The notes: generated by a model from the sequence alone, not told the origin. A stretch of 64,000 bases of DNA from Annona cherimola (GCA_030490835.1 CM059973.1:64050008-64114007); one strand, 5' to 3'; counted from the stretch's first letter, positions 44,849-56,652 are shown. Made by a program: numbers and translations.

Positions 44849-46651
44849 ATGGCATCCCAATCTACTTCCGTTCCCGCATTTGCTGAAGGCCAATCCTTTA
44901 CAAGGCCACCGTTGTTTGATGGGAGCAATTTTGGATATTGGAAGCTTCGTATGAAGCAACTCATCATGGCTACCGACATGGATTCTTGGATTGCTATCCA
45001 AGATGGAGTAACCTTGCCTACCGATGAAAGAGCTTCCAAATGGACCGATGAGGAAGTAAGAATTGTTAAGAGCAACGCCAAAGCTATGAACTCTTTATTT
45101 TGTGCTCTTACTGCTTCTGAATATGATAGAGTATCTTCTTGCTTAACCGCCAAAGAGATATGGGATACGCTAACCTCTATCTATGAAGGAACTTCTCAAG
45201 TCCAAGGGACGAGAAGAAATATTTTGATTGGAGAACTGGAAAACTTTAGAATGCTAGAAAGAGAAAATATCTCTGAAATGTTTGCTAGATTTTCTAAAAT
45301 TACTAATGCTCTAAAAGGTCTTGGAAAGGCTAGATCTGAATCTGAGCAGGTCATGAAGATCTTAAGAGCTCTACCCGAATCATGGACTCCAAAGATCACT
45401 GCAATAGAAGAAGCCAAGGACCTTAACACTCTAAAACTTGAAGACTTAATTAGCTCACTCATGTCACATGAGCTAATTAAGAGAAGAAATGAAGATCAAC
45501 ACAGGGGCAAAAGAGCAATTGCCTTAAAAGTCGTACAAGACACTGACGACACCTCTTCTTCTCAAAACGACGACGAGATTGCCCTACTCACAAAACGTTT
45601 CAGAAAATTTGTGAGGAAAGGCAAAAATTTCAGAGGTTTCAAGGAAAGAACCTCCAGAGAAAAGAAGAAAGAATCAACCAAATGCTACCGATGCGGCGGT
45701 TCGGGACATATGCAAGCTCAATGTCCAACTCCCGAAGAAAGCAAGGCAAAAGAACAAAGAAAGGATCGAGGGGACAACAAAAGATTCCAAAGATACAAAG
45801 GAAGAGGCATGTACGTGAATGATGAGGAATCTACAACAAGTAGCTCTTCAACCGATGAAATCGAGGCGGAAGAATGTGCAAGAATCTGCTGCATGGCACA
45901 AATTGAGCAAGACGAACAAACTACCTCAACAAAATGCACAAGCAATGAAGAGGTAAGTTCCAAACTCTCCCATTCTAAATCAAGTTATTCTTCTTTTCAA
46001 GATTGCCTCAAATGTACTGAATTAGAAGAACTACAAACAGCATATGATTCATTGTATGAAGAAATGAAGAAATTAGGAAGCAAGTTTACAATTAAGAAGA
46101 AATGATGTGATGCAGTAATAATTGCAAATGGTAAACTTGCAGAGAAATTAGACAAAATAAAAGAAGAAAATGATATGCTAAAAAAGGAGAACGAATCATT
46201 AAATGAATCATTAGCTAAGTTCTCTAATCCAGGAGAAAGTGTTAAAATGTTTCTAAATATGACCTCCCAAACACATAAAAGAGGTCTTGGATATCATACA
46301 TTTGAGCAAGGAGAAAGTAGCAAATCAAATGTGCAAATACTTGAGAAATATCAAACTAAAACTGCATCTATATACAAGCCACAAAAGAAAAACTTTAAGT
46401 GGATTAGAAGACCAACTATTGAACCATTGCATACTTGGAGGCCTACTCCAAGATTACCTATGGCTTGTAATTTCTGTAATAAACTGGGTCATAAAACTTA
46501 CAAATGTAATTTTAAGAGATTATATGACCGTGGTGCAAAATTAGTTTGGGTTCCAAGGAACACAAGATTTGGGCTTTCCAAGTTAGAACAACAAAGATTA
46601 ATTTATATTACTAACCCAAATGGACCCATAAAATGGGTACCAAGGAGATAA
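44849..46651 (+). pseudogene. Gag of element 4, one in-frame stop
   Basis: ATG at 44849 (MASQSTSVPAFAEGQSF). Open for 418 codons, TGA at 46103-46105, then the same frame continues to TAA at 46649-46651. Domains: UBN2/DUF4219-type Gag (FDGSNFGYWKLRMKQLI, DSWIAIQDG, TAKEIWDTL, EGTSQVQGTRRNIL, LPESWTPKITAIEEAKDL), a zinc knuckle CYRCGGSGHMQAQC (~residue 275), a Glu/Lys-rich probable coiled coil, and a second knuckle CNFCNKLGHKTYKC. It ends with GPIKWVPRR. The TGA could have been a CGA codon. Gag would build the particle. Confidence 0.9.
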
Positions 46652-48300
46652 GATTTACTTGCTTATTTTTTCAGACATGTTTTAATGCAAAGGCAAATAA
46701 TGAATGGTTCATGGATAGCGGTTGCTCAAGGCATATGACCGGTGAAAGAAGCTTATTTCATAAACTTAAGCCTTGCAACGATGGAATGGTTGCCTTTGGT
46801 AATAATGAAAAAGGTAAAATTAAAGGTAAAGAAAATATACATAGTATTTCAAATACATGCATGGAAGATGTTTTGTTTGTTGAAGGACTCAAACACAATT
46901 TAATGAGCATTAGCCAATTATGTGATAAAGGATACAAAGTTGTGTTTGAATCATCTATATGTAATGTATTTGATGGAGAGCATATCATGTTTAGTGGTAA
47001 AAGACATGGAAACGTATATTTGGTTTCACTTGATGAATTAAATGGTCAATGTCTAATGGTCATTGATAATGATCCATGGGTTTGGCATAAAAGGCTTGGA
47101 CATATAAACATGGGAAACATAAAGACCCTATGGAAAAAGAGTTTGGTAGAAGGATTACCAAGATTGAAATATGACAAGGACAAGATTTGTAAGGCATGTC
47201 AATTATCAAAACAACCCAAGATGCCTTTCTCTACCAAAAAGGAAAATTCCGCCACCAAGCCACTTGAATTGCTACACATGGATCTATACGGGCCATCCGA
47301 CATTCTAACCATTGGTGGAAAGAAATATGTATTTGTCATAGTTGATGATTTTTCAAGATTCACATGGATAATTCTCTTAGCTAGTAAAGATGAAGCCTTC
47401 TCTATGTTTGCAACTTTTGTAAATTTGGTGCAAAATGAAAAACAAAGTACTATTGTGACCATAAGAAGCGATCATGGTGGCGAATTCGAAAACAAACGAT
47501 TCATGGAATTTTGCAATGAAAAAGGAATTCACCACACATTTTCTGCAACAAGAACTCCACAACAAAATGGAGTAGTAGAAAGGAAAAATAGAACTATACA
47601 AGAGATGGATAGAACTATGCTAAATGAGAGCAATCTATCCAAGAAATTTTGGGGTGAAGCTGTAAGTACAGCTTGTCATGTATTGAACCGTGTCACCATT
47701 CGAGCAATCTTGAAAAAGACCTCATATGAACTATGGAAAGGAAGAAAACCAAATATTTCTTATTTAATGCTTTTGGATGTACATGTTATGTTTTGAACAA
47801 TGGAAAAACTAACTTAGGAAAATTAGATGCTAAAAGTGATGAGGCTATATTCCTTGGATATTCATCAAATAGCAAAGCATATAGAGTTTTCAATAAATGA
47901 AACCAAGTTGTTGAAGAATCCATACACGTTGTATTTGATGAAATTAACCGAACTCCGAGAAAGGAGGATGAACTAAGTGATGCAGATGAGACAAAAGGCA
48001 AAGAACAACCAAAGGAACTCGAGCTCAAGCCAGAAAATCTCATGGAGGAAGAGGTAAGTGAAGGTAATGATTCTTACAAACCTCCAACTGATTTAAAGTT
48101 CAAAAATGCCCATCCAATTGAGCAAGTTATTGGAAATGTATATGAAGGAGTGAAAACTAGAAGATCAAAACAAAACGTTTATGGTCAATATGCCTTTGTA
48201 TCTAAAATTGAACCAAATACCATTGAACAAGCTCTCAATGATGAAAATTGGGTTATTGCGATGCAAGAAGAGCTAAACCAATTCGAAAGGAACAATGTAT
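46633..48300 (+). pseudogene. Protease and integrase of element 4, broken
   Basis: Open from 46633 to 47796, in another frame than gag. Aspartic protease FMDSGCSRHMTG; DVLFVEGLKHNLMSIS; HHCC zinc region WHKRLGHINMG...CKACQLSKQ; integrase catalytic residues in HMDLYGPSD, IRSDHGGEF and GVVERKNRT. A one-base loss near 47764 shifts the frame (SYLMLLDVHVMF then stop), compared with SYFHTFGC in element 3. The remainder has a TGA at 47898-47900 and ends at a TGA at 48300-48302, where a Trp codon is expected (NNV-stop). Confidence 0.9.
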
Positions 48301-48303
48301 GAT

Positions 48304-49736
48304 ATTTAGTTCCTAGACCAAATAATCACATTATCATTGGTACCAAATGGGTATTTAGGAACAAATTAGATGAAAGCGGACTTGTAATTAGAAACAAGGC
48401 CAGATTAGTAGTCAAAGGGTATTCTCAAGAAGAAGGAATCGATTTTGAAGAATCATATGCACCCGTGGCTAGATTAGAAGCCATACGTATTCTACTAGCA
48501 TTCGCTTCTTATATGAATTTCAAATTGTTCCAAATGGATGTAAAAAGCACATTTTTGAATGGCTATTTGAATGAAGAAGTATATGTTGAACAACCCCCTG
48601 ATTTTGAAGAAATGAATCAATCAAAATATGTTTATAAATTGACCGAAGCGCTATATGGATTAAAGCAAGCTCCAAGAGCTTGGTATGAAAGGTTGAACAA
48701 ATTTTTGATTGATCATGAGTTTCTAAGAGGGAAAGTAGATACTACTTTGTTCATCAAATACAAAAACAAAGATATTTTAATTGTACAGATTTATGTAGAT
48801 GACATAATTTTTGGTGCTACTAACGAAAATCTTTGTCAAGAATTTTCTAAGATTATGCAGAGCGAATTCGAAATGAGCATGATGGGAGAATTAAATTTCT
48901 TCCTTGGACTGCAAATTAAGCAACAAAGTGAAGGGATATTCTTGAACCAGTCCAAGTACGTCAAGGAAATGCTCAAGAAATTTGGATTGCAGAATAGCAA
49001 AGGGGCAAACACTCCAATGAGCTCTACAATCAAGATTGACACGGACGAAAACGGTAAAAGTATCGATCAAAAGCTTTATAGAAGCATGATAGGATCCTTG
49101 TTATATTTAACTGCTTCTAGACCAGATATTCTATTCAGTGTTTGTATGTGCTCTAGATTTCAAGCATGCCCAAAAGAATCACATCTACTTGCTGTAAAAA
49201 GAATTTTTAAATATTTGATAAAAACTGCCAATCTTGGACTATGGTATCCAAAGGGGACAACCTTTGATCTAATCGGGTATTCGGATGCAGATTTTGCCGG
49301 ATATAAAGTAGATAGAAAGAGCACTAGTGGAACTTGTCAGTTTCTTGGACATATGTTAGTTTCATGGTACTCAAGAAAACAAATAAGTGTTGCTCTATCT
49401 ACTGCAGAAGCCGAATACATAACCGCCGGTAGTTGTTGTGCCCAATTGCTTTGGATGAAACAGCAATTGAAAGATTATGGTATAGATTATGTTGATATTC
49501 CTATTAGATGTGATAATACAAGTGCAATTTGTCTGACTAAAAATCCTGTACTACATTCAAGAACCAAGCATATTGATGTGAGACATCATTTTATTCGTGA
49601 ACATGTTGAAAATCATGATGTATGTTTAGAATATGTGAAAACTGAGGACCAAATTGCTGATATCTTTACCAAACCACTAGCCAATGAATCATTTTATAAA
49701 ATTAGGAACGATATGGGGATGATAGAGCTAAATTAG
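48304..49736 (+). pseudogene. Reverse transcriptase-RNase H of element 4
   Basis: Continuously open from 48304 to the stop at 49734. [56 protein letters not shown], catalytic YVDD in [18 protein letters not shown]. RNase [43 protein letters not shown], end MGMIELN. All key residues are in place; the domain is only disconnected from gag and integrase by the upstream stops, which is why I call it pseudo. Confidence 0.9.
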
Positions 49737-49764
49737 GAAATATCAAACAAGAAACTAAAATCTG

Positions 49765-49890
49765 AAAAGGTCAAGTCGATAGGTCAAGTCGACTCCATGA
49801 GAGCCAAGTCGACTCCGCCAAGTCGACTTGGGAAAGTGAAGTCGACTCCGAGGAACCGAAGTCGACTTCACCTAGGGTAAATTCGACTCC
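49765..49890 (+). repeat. gtcgac palindrome cluster between pol and env-like ORF, element 4
   Basis: Several aagtcgac words within 125 bp, in the same place as 42945-43035 in element 3. Confidence 0.85.
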
Positions 49891-49909
49891 GCGCGCGACC
49901 GTCCGGATT

Positions 49910-50271
49910 CCCGCTCTCCTTCCTTTTTCCTTCTCCTCTCCCTTCTTTCTTCTTCATTTTCCCTCCAACCTCTCTTTTTCTTTCCTCTCCGGCGACTCTC
50001 CTTCTCGGCGACAGCTTTCCCCTCCGTCGATTCTCTCCCTCTCCGGCATCATTGTCTCTCTCTCTCTCTCCCTCTGTTTATATCCCTCTCAAACTCTCTC
50101 TCACAGCTCATCTCTCTCTCTCTCCCTCTGTTTTTATCTCTCAAGCTCTCACTCCCTCTCTCAGTATCTGTCTCTCTCATTTTTCTCAGTATTCTCTCTC
50201 TGTCTCTCTCTCTCTCAGCTCTTACAGTCTCATTCCATCTCCATTTCCCTAAAATTCCAAAACCAAACTCA
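49910..50271 (+). other. CT-rich leader before the env-like ORF, element 4
   Basis: About 360 bp dominated by ctctctctc and ttctccttc tracts that end just before the ATG. Possible role as a branch/pyrimidine tract for splicing or as a translation leader; not shown by sequence alone. Confidence 0.85.
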
Positions 50272-51867
50272 ATGGCTCCAAAACCTAGACCTTCCAAGCT
50301 AGCCGTCTCAAAACCATCCCTCAAACCAGTTCCCAGACAATCTACGTCCCATACCAACGACGAAGTGCCAAGAAAACAGCGCACTTCCTCAAAGCGAGCC
50401 CGGGAAGAACCATCTACTTCCACAGGCCGCCGAGTGCATTTTCAAACGGGAACCCCGTCAAACACAGCAGGTCGTGAGGAACAAGCCCAAACCTCACAAA
50501 GTACTCAATCTGGGGCACGTCGAAGAGGCAACACAGCTGCTAAAGCTCAAGTGTTGAAAATGCCAACAACATACTTCAAAACCGAACTCCAGCACAGCAG
50601 GTTTTACAAACATTTCTATGAGCGTAAGGTATTCATTCCCAAGATTATTGATTTCAAGTTCTTAAAAGATTATGGATCCGACATAGAAGATCTATTGGAT
50701 TTCCAAGGATGGACGAAGCTCCTAAAAAAAGATGAAAAAGTCTATCCAGATCTTACCAGAATCTTTTACTATCTGTGGGATGAAGAGTACTATGGAAGCT
50801 TTGTCAAAGGAGTGGATATGTTTTTTGGAAGAGGAATAACTCCAAGTTTGGCAACGGCCTTGGTAAATATTGGTCAGATACTTGAAGTTCCCCACATAGA
50901 TGAGCCACTTCCTGAAGATCTTACGCTGGATCAAATGTATAATCAGCTCACCCGAAGCAATAAATATCACCCAGGAATCAAATTTCTTCATTACATGGAT
51001 CTCTCCCCTAGGCTTCGTGTACTCAGACTTCTTATTGCCCACTGCATCTACCCAAAGGGCGGTGGAAGAAATCAGTTAAACCCACAAGAAGCCGGGATAC
51101 TCTGGAAGGTGGCAAACAGAGTCAAGGTTAGCTTACCAAGACTATTTCTTGAAGCATTGGCCTCCAGAAAGGACAATCCGCGGGGAGTCCTACCATATGG
51201 CGCCTGGATCACAAAGATCCTTGAACATTTTGAAGTGGATATTGAAGGCGAGCCCTTCGAAGTACTGAAATCCACCAATGCCATCAACAAAGCACTCATT
51301 CAACGGATGAAGATTAACGTGCTTGAACTAAGGGCTGAAGCTCTGGAAGAAGAGCGAGTACAGACTGAGGGGGAGCAACCTCCCGCGGCACCACCTGCTC
51401 AAGAGGAGCCAACATCTCCCATATCGCACGGATCCTATTCTCCACAAGGATCTGCTGCACGTGAACGGGTGCCCCCAACCTCATCTGAGGAGGTCACTCT
51501 AAAAGATCTGAGAGATGAAATCGTTGCCGTCCGTGAAGAAATGGGTCACCAAGAAGACCGGATGACGAGTCTTGTGACCGAAGTGTTGGCGGCAATCAAT
51601 AATATGCATTCCCGACAAGATCGAATCGATCGGGAATTGCGTACCATCCGATATTATCTCGCCTTAGGCCGTCACAAGAAGCGACCCATGCCTAAACTTG
51701 ATCCCTTCGAATCGGGTTCAGTTCATCGCGAGCCTTCTCCCGCACCCGTTTCCTCCTTCTACTCATCAGCTCATGTCCGTCCCATCAAACAAACTCAGTC
51801 TGTCTATCCCATTTTCCAATTTCAATTCACCAAGTCTTTGGTAATTGAATCATTTTTGATAGATTGA
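50272..51867 (+). CDS. Env-like third ORF of element 4 (531 aa, open)
   Basis: ATG at 50272 (MAPKPRPSKLAVSKPSLK), uninterrupted to TGA at 51865-51867. N-terminus 1-95 is basic and Ser/Thr-rich; ~100-350 is the transposon-associated domain (RFYKHFYERKVFIPKIIDF, DLTRIFYYLWDEEYY, LLIAHCIYPKGGGRN); ~395-470 holds a probable coiled coil (LRDEIVAVREEMGHQEDR, HSRQDRIDRELRTIRYYL). No signal peptide or membrane segment is seen. It differs from 40735-42360 by many substitutions and a few small indels but keeps the frame. Product and role unknown; the surface-protein label rests on position only. Confidence 0.87.
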   Translation: MAPKPRPSKLAVSKPSLKPVPRQSTSHTNDEVPRKQRTSSKRAREEPSTSTGRRVHFQTGTPSNTAGREEQAQTSQSTQSGARRRGNTAAKAQVLKMPTTYFKTELQHSRFYKHFYERKVFIPKIIDFKFLKDYGSDIEDLLDFQGWTKLLKKDEKVYPDLTRIFYYLWDEEYYGSFVKGVDMFFGRGITPSLATALVNIGQILEVPHIDEPLPEDLTLDQMYNQLTRSNKYHPGIKFLHYMDLSPRLRVLRLLIAHCIYPKGGGRNQLNPQEAGILWKVANRVKVSLPRLFLEALASRKDNPRGVLPYGAWITKILEHFEVDIEGEPFEVLKSTNAINKALIQRMKINVLELRAEALEEERVQTEGEQPPAAPPAQEEPTSPISHGSYSPQGSAARERVPPTSSEEVTLKDLRDEIVAVREEMGHQEDRMTSLVTEVLAAINNMHSRQDRIDRELRTIRYYLALGRHKKRPMPKLDPFESGSVHREPSPAPVSSFYSSAHVRPIKQTQSVYPIFQFQFTKSLVIESFLID

Positions 51868-51882
51868 CAAAGGGGGAGATAG
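51866..51882 (+). promoter_or_regulatory. Second polypurine tract of element 4
   Basis: ttgacaaagggggagat overlaps the env-like stop codon and repeats the form of the tract at the LTR border; element 3 has the same pair. Confidence 0.6.
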
Positions 51883-52135
51883 AATAGAAATTGAGTAGAA
51901 TTTTTTGGTTGGGTAGTTTGTATTTAGGAGTTTCATTTCTTTTGCTTTACATAGTAAATTGAAAACATGAATGATATGAAACTTGCTTATGATTGAAATG
52001 TGCTTATATGAATTGAATGATTGCTAAAAATCTGTTTTAAAAGTTATGGAATGATTGCTTATACTCTGTTTTCGAAGACTACTTAAATGCATCCATCTTG
52101 AAAGGTATAAGCTCAATTTAGTTTTGTCAATCATC

Positions 52136-52149
52136 AAAAAGGAGGAGAT
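52136..52149 (+). promoter_or_regulatory. Polypurine tract of element 4
   Basis: aaaaaggaggagat directly before the 3' LTR. Confidence 0.9.
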
Positions 52150-53651
52150 TGTTGGTGAAGTCGACTTCGATTTAGAGTGAAGTCGATCCCAAAGTCGACT
52201 TAACTATCGACTTGAGAAAGAACCTCAAAGGCAAAACCAACTTACAGGTGAAGTCGCATCCCAAGTCGACTCCACATGCGACTTGAGAAGCCAAGTCGCA
52301 AACGAAGTCGACCTCGCTATCGACTTCAAACATGAAAAACTATCTAGAGTTGAATTTCGGGGAACGAAGCTGCCCAAGTCGCAGGCCAAGTCGACTCCAG
52401 GTGCGACTTGGGTGAAGTCGCAGACAAAGTCGACGTCATCCGCGACTTGAGAAGTTCAGACTTCAAAGATGCAGTTTCCAAGCCTATTCAAGGAATCCCT
52501 CACTCAAGATCAAAGCAAAGCTTCAAGATCAAATCAAGTCTTAAAGACAAACTGAGTCAAATGCAAAGAAAGGTGCATGATTCAAACTCAGGCTCTCCTA
52601 AGAATCATCAAGGAAACAAGCCAAGCAAGAGGAAGATCAAATGAAGAACAAAGCGTATTTTGCAAAGACCAAGTCAAGTCGCAACCCAAGTCGACTCCAT
52701 GATCGACTTGAGTTGAAGTCGGAAGCCAAAGTCGACTCAGACTCAGACTTGGAACCTGACAAGGTGAAGTCGCACCCGAAGTCAACTTCACCTGCGACTT
52801 GGGTCAAGTTGATGCCCAAGTCGACCCTGACTGAAACTTGAAGCTGCGACGGAAAAGCGAAGTCGCACCCGAAGTCGACTCCATCTGCGACTTGGGCGAA
52901 GTCGCATCCGAAGTCGACTCCACATGCGACTTGGGTCGCAACGGTCGGAATTTATTTCGAACGTTGGCGCATTAAATGCGCGCCACTTACCCTCTAACGT
53001 TCGGATTCTCTTCAAAATTATAAATAGCATTCATGGTGGACGAGGGAAGTAGCTAAAAATCATTAAGAGTGCATAACTACCATCTACAAGAGCTTTAAAG
53101 AGATCAAGCTAACTAAAGAGGAAGAACTTTGCTTCAAACTGCAAGAGCTCAACTACTGATCATACAAAGCCATTTCAACAAGTTCTTCTCTGCGCCAAAC
53201 TGCTTCTACACATCTGTAAAGTGTAGTTTTCCTATTCTTTCTATTGTATGTGTTAAACTTGATTTAGTTTGAGGAACTAAGATCAAGTGTAAGCAAAGTA
53301 GTGTGTGATTGGAGTGTGACTCATCACCTACTTGTGCTGTATTTTGTTGATGCCACCTAGAGCTGGAATCTAGAAGAGAGCAGTAGCTCTAATTGTATTG
53401 AGAGAATACAATAGTGGAACCCAAGTCACAAGGAGTGTGAGCTTGGAAGAGTGGAGTAGGGAGGTTGCCCGAACCACTATAAAAATCCTGTGTGCTTGAT
53501 TTATACTTCTGCTATTTACATTGCTTTCCATTTCGTTTCTTCATTAAGGGGACTGGATTAATCAGGGGATAAGCTTCCGTTTAAGATATAAGTTTTAAAT
53601 ACCCAATTCACCCCTCCCCTCTTGGGTTTTGCCATCAACTCGGGACCAACA
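52150..53651 (+). repeat. 3' LTR of element 4 (1502 bp, internal deletion)
   Basis: After tgttgg about 140 bp present in the 5' LTR are missing (it jumps to tgaagtcgac). The remainder is nearly identical, with about a dozen to fifteen scattered differences that I noticed. Confidence 0.95.
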
Positions 53652-54952
53652 AAAATGTCAGCAATTTGATCCTCAGTTTTCACATATTCCAAACAAATAT
53701 CATGATTTTCAACATGTTCTCGAATAAAATGATGTCTTACATCTATATGCTTGGTTCTAGAGTGCAATACAGGGTTCTTTGTCAAACATATAGCACTTGT
53801 ATTATCACATCTGATAGGAATATTATAGTAATCTATGCCATAGTCTTTCAATTGTTGTTTCATCCAAAGTAGTTGGGCACAACAGCTTCCGGCGGCTATA
53901 TATTCGGCTTCTGCAGTAGATAGAGCAACACTGGTTTGTTTCCTTGAATACCATGACACCAACATATTTCCAAGAAACTGACAGGTTCCACTAGTACTTT
54001 TTCTATCTACTTTGTAGCCGGCAAAATCCGCATCCGAATAGCCGATTAAGTCAAATGTTGACCCCTTTGGATACCATAGTCCAAGATTAGTAGTATTTAT
54101 CAAATATTTAAAAATTCTTTTTACAGCCAATAGATGTGATTCTTTAGGACATGCTTGGAATCTAGAACACATACAAGCACTAAACAAAATATCTGGTCTA
54201 GAAGCAGTTAAATACAACAATGATCCTATCATACTTCTATAAAGCTTTTGATCGATACATTTACCGTTTTCGTCCGTGTCGATCTTGATTGTAGAACTCA
54301 TTGGAGTATTTGCTCCTTTTGTAGTTTGCATTCCAAATTTCTTTAGCATTTCTTTGACGTACTTGGACTGATTTAATAATATCACTTCGTTTTGTTGCTT
54401 GATTTGTAGTCCAAGGAAGAAATTTAGTTCTCTCATCATGCTCATTTCAAATTCGCTCTGCATGATCTTAGAAAATTCTTGGCATAAAGTTTCATCAGTA
54501 GCTCCAAATATTATATCATCTACATAGATTTGCATAATTAAGATATTTTTACTTTTATATTTGATGAATAAAGTAGTATCAACTTTCCCTCTTTGAAACT
54601 CATGATCAATCAAAAATCTATTTAACCTTTCATACCAAACTCTTGGGGCTTGTTTTAGTCCATATAATGCTTTGGTCAGCTTATAAATATATTTAGATTG
54701 ATCATTTTCTTCAAATCCAGGGGGTTGTTCAACATATACTTCTTCATTCAAGTATCCATTCAAAAATGCGCTTTTCACATCCATTTGAAACAATTTGAAA
54801 TTCATGTGAGAAGCAAATGCTAGTAAGATGTGTATGGCTTCTAATCTAGCAACAGGTGCATATGATTCTTCAAAATCAATCTCTTCTTCCTGGGAATACC
54901 CTTTGGCTACTAATCTAGCTTTGTTTCTAATTATAAGTCCGCTTTCGTCCAA
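53652..54952 (-). pseudogene. RT-RNase H of element 3, main part
   Basis: Open through [54 protein letters not shown], catalytic [36 protein letters not shown] and EDQIADIF. At DIF the element 4 insertion breaks it; the last residues are at 43085-43157. A small deletion between 54953 and 55016 removed part of the NNVW...GTKWVFR block and shifts the frame. Confidence 0.9.
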
Positions 54953-55016
54953 TTTGTTCCTAAATAACCATTTGGTCTAGGAACTAAATGTCATACATCA
55001 TTCCTTTCAAATTGAT

Positions 55017-56650
55017 TTAGCTCTTCTTGCATTGCAATAACCCAGTTTTCATCATTAAGAGCTTGTTCAATAGTAGTTGTTCAATTTTTGACACAAATGC
55101 ATATTGTCTACAAATATTTTGCTTTGATCTCTTAGTTTTTACTCCTTCATAAATATTTCCAATGATTTGCTCAATTGGATGGGCATTTTTTAACTTTAAA
55201 TCAATTAGAGGTTTGTAGGAATCATTACCTTTACTTACCTCTTCCTCCATGGAGTTTTCTGGCTTGAGCTCGGTTTTCTTTTGTTGTTCTTGTTGTTTTG
55301 CTTTTGTATCATCTGCGTCACTTAGTTCATCCTCCTTTCTCGGAGTTTGGTTAAATTCATCAAAAACAACATGTATTGATTCTTCTATTGTTTGATTTCT
55401 TTTGTAGAAAATTCTATATGTTTTGCTATTTGATGAATAACTCAAGAAAATGGCTTCATCACTTTTGGCATCTAGTTTTCCCAAATTTGTTTTTCTATTA
55501 TTTAACACATAACAAATACATCCAAAAGTATGGAAATATGATATGTTTGGTTTCCTGCCTTTCCAAAGTTCATATGGGGTCTTTTTCAATATTGCTATAA
55601 TGGTAACTCGGTTTAATACATGACAAGCTGTACTTACAGCTTCACCCCAAAATCTTTTGGACAATTTACTCTCATTTAGCATGGTCCTAACCATTTCTTG
55701 AATTGTCCGATTTTTCCTTTCAACAACTCCATTTTGTTGAGGAGTTCTTGGTGCAGAAAATGTATGGTGAATTCCCTTTTCATTGCAAAATTCTATGAAT
55801 CGACTATTTTCAAATTCACCACCATGGTCACTTCTAATGGAAATGATTGAACTTTGTTTTTCATTTTGCACCAAAGTTGAAAACGAGACAAATATTGAAA
55901 ATGCTTCATCTTTGCTAGCTAAGAGTATAATCCAAGTAAATCTAGAAAAGTCATCCACAATTACATACACATACTTTTTCCCACTAAGAGTTAAAACGTC
56001 TGATGGCCCATAAAGATCCATATGTAACAATTCAAGCGGTCTAGTTGTTGAAATTTCCTGTTTGGTCGTAAATGACATTTTTGGTTGTTTAGATAGTTGA
56101 CAGGCTTTACAAATCTTATCTTTGTCATATTTGAGCTTTGGTAAGCCTTGTACCAAATTCTTTTCCATAAAGTTTTAATATTTGACATATTTATATGTCC
56201 AAGCCTTGTATGTCATTTCCATGGATCATTTTCTATGGCTATTAGACATTTTCCTTCTAGGTCATCAAGGCAAACCAAATATACATTTCCATGTCTTTTG
56301 CCACTAAATATTATGTGCTCGTCATCATCAATAACATTACATATAGAGGATTCAAATACAACTTTATATCTTTTATCACATAGTTGACTAATACTCATTA
56401 GGTTGGGTTTGAGTCCTTCAACAAATAGAACATTTTCAATACATGCATTTGAACTACCATAGATATTTCCTTTACCTTTTATTTTACCTTTTTCATTATT
56501 TCCGAAAGCTGCCGTTCCTTCATTACATGGGTTGATTTTGTGAAATAGTCCTTTTTTCTCCTGTCATATATCTTGAGCAACCGCTATCCATAAATCATAC
56601 GTTATTGGCCTTAGCTTTAAGACATACTTGCAAAAATTAATTTGAGTGGA
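55017..56650 (-). pseudogene. Protease and integrase of element 3, broken
   Basis: FMDSGCSRYMT (protease, ~56590-56560), MSISQLCDK, then a stop in place of Trp before HTRLGH, a frameshift near 56169, and an open stretch 55017-56168 with CKACQLSKQ, HMDLYGPSD, IRSDHGGEF, GVVERKNRT and TPYELWKGRKPN. All three catalytic acidic residues of integrase remain, but the gene is split in several places. Confidence 0.88.
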
Positions 56651-56652
56651 GC

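Larger units (their letters stand above)
43158..53651 (+). mobile_element. Sirevirus Ty1/copia retrotransposon (element 4), nested in element 3
   Basis: 10.5 kb, plus strand, perfect duplication aaaat (43153-43157, 53652-53656). Order: 5' LTR, primer site, gag, protease, integrase, RT, RNase H, CT-rich spacer, env-like ORF, polypurine tract, 3' LTR. The LTRs differ at only a few positions outside one deletion in the 3' LTR, so it is young. gag-pol has three stops and a frameshift; the env-like ORF is open. It belongs to the same family as element 3 but its LTR is a different subfamily. Confidence 0.96.

Noticed and set aside
46606..46672. Tiny intron at the gag-pol junction (TGG|GTACC...TTTTTTCAG)
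   Set aside because: It would keep the frame in elements 2 and 4 but is only about 35 nt, below the usual plant minimum, and element 3 does not fit; kept only as a question in the findings.
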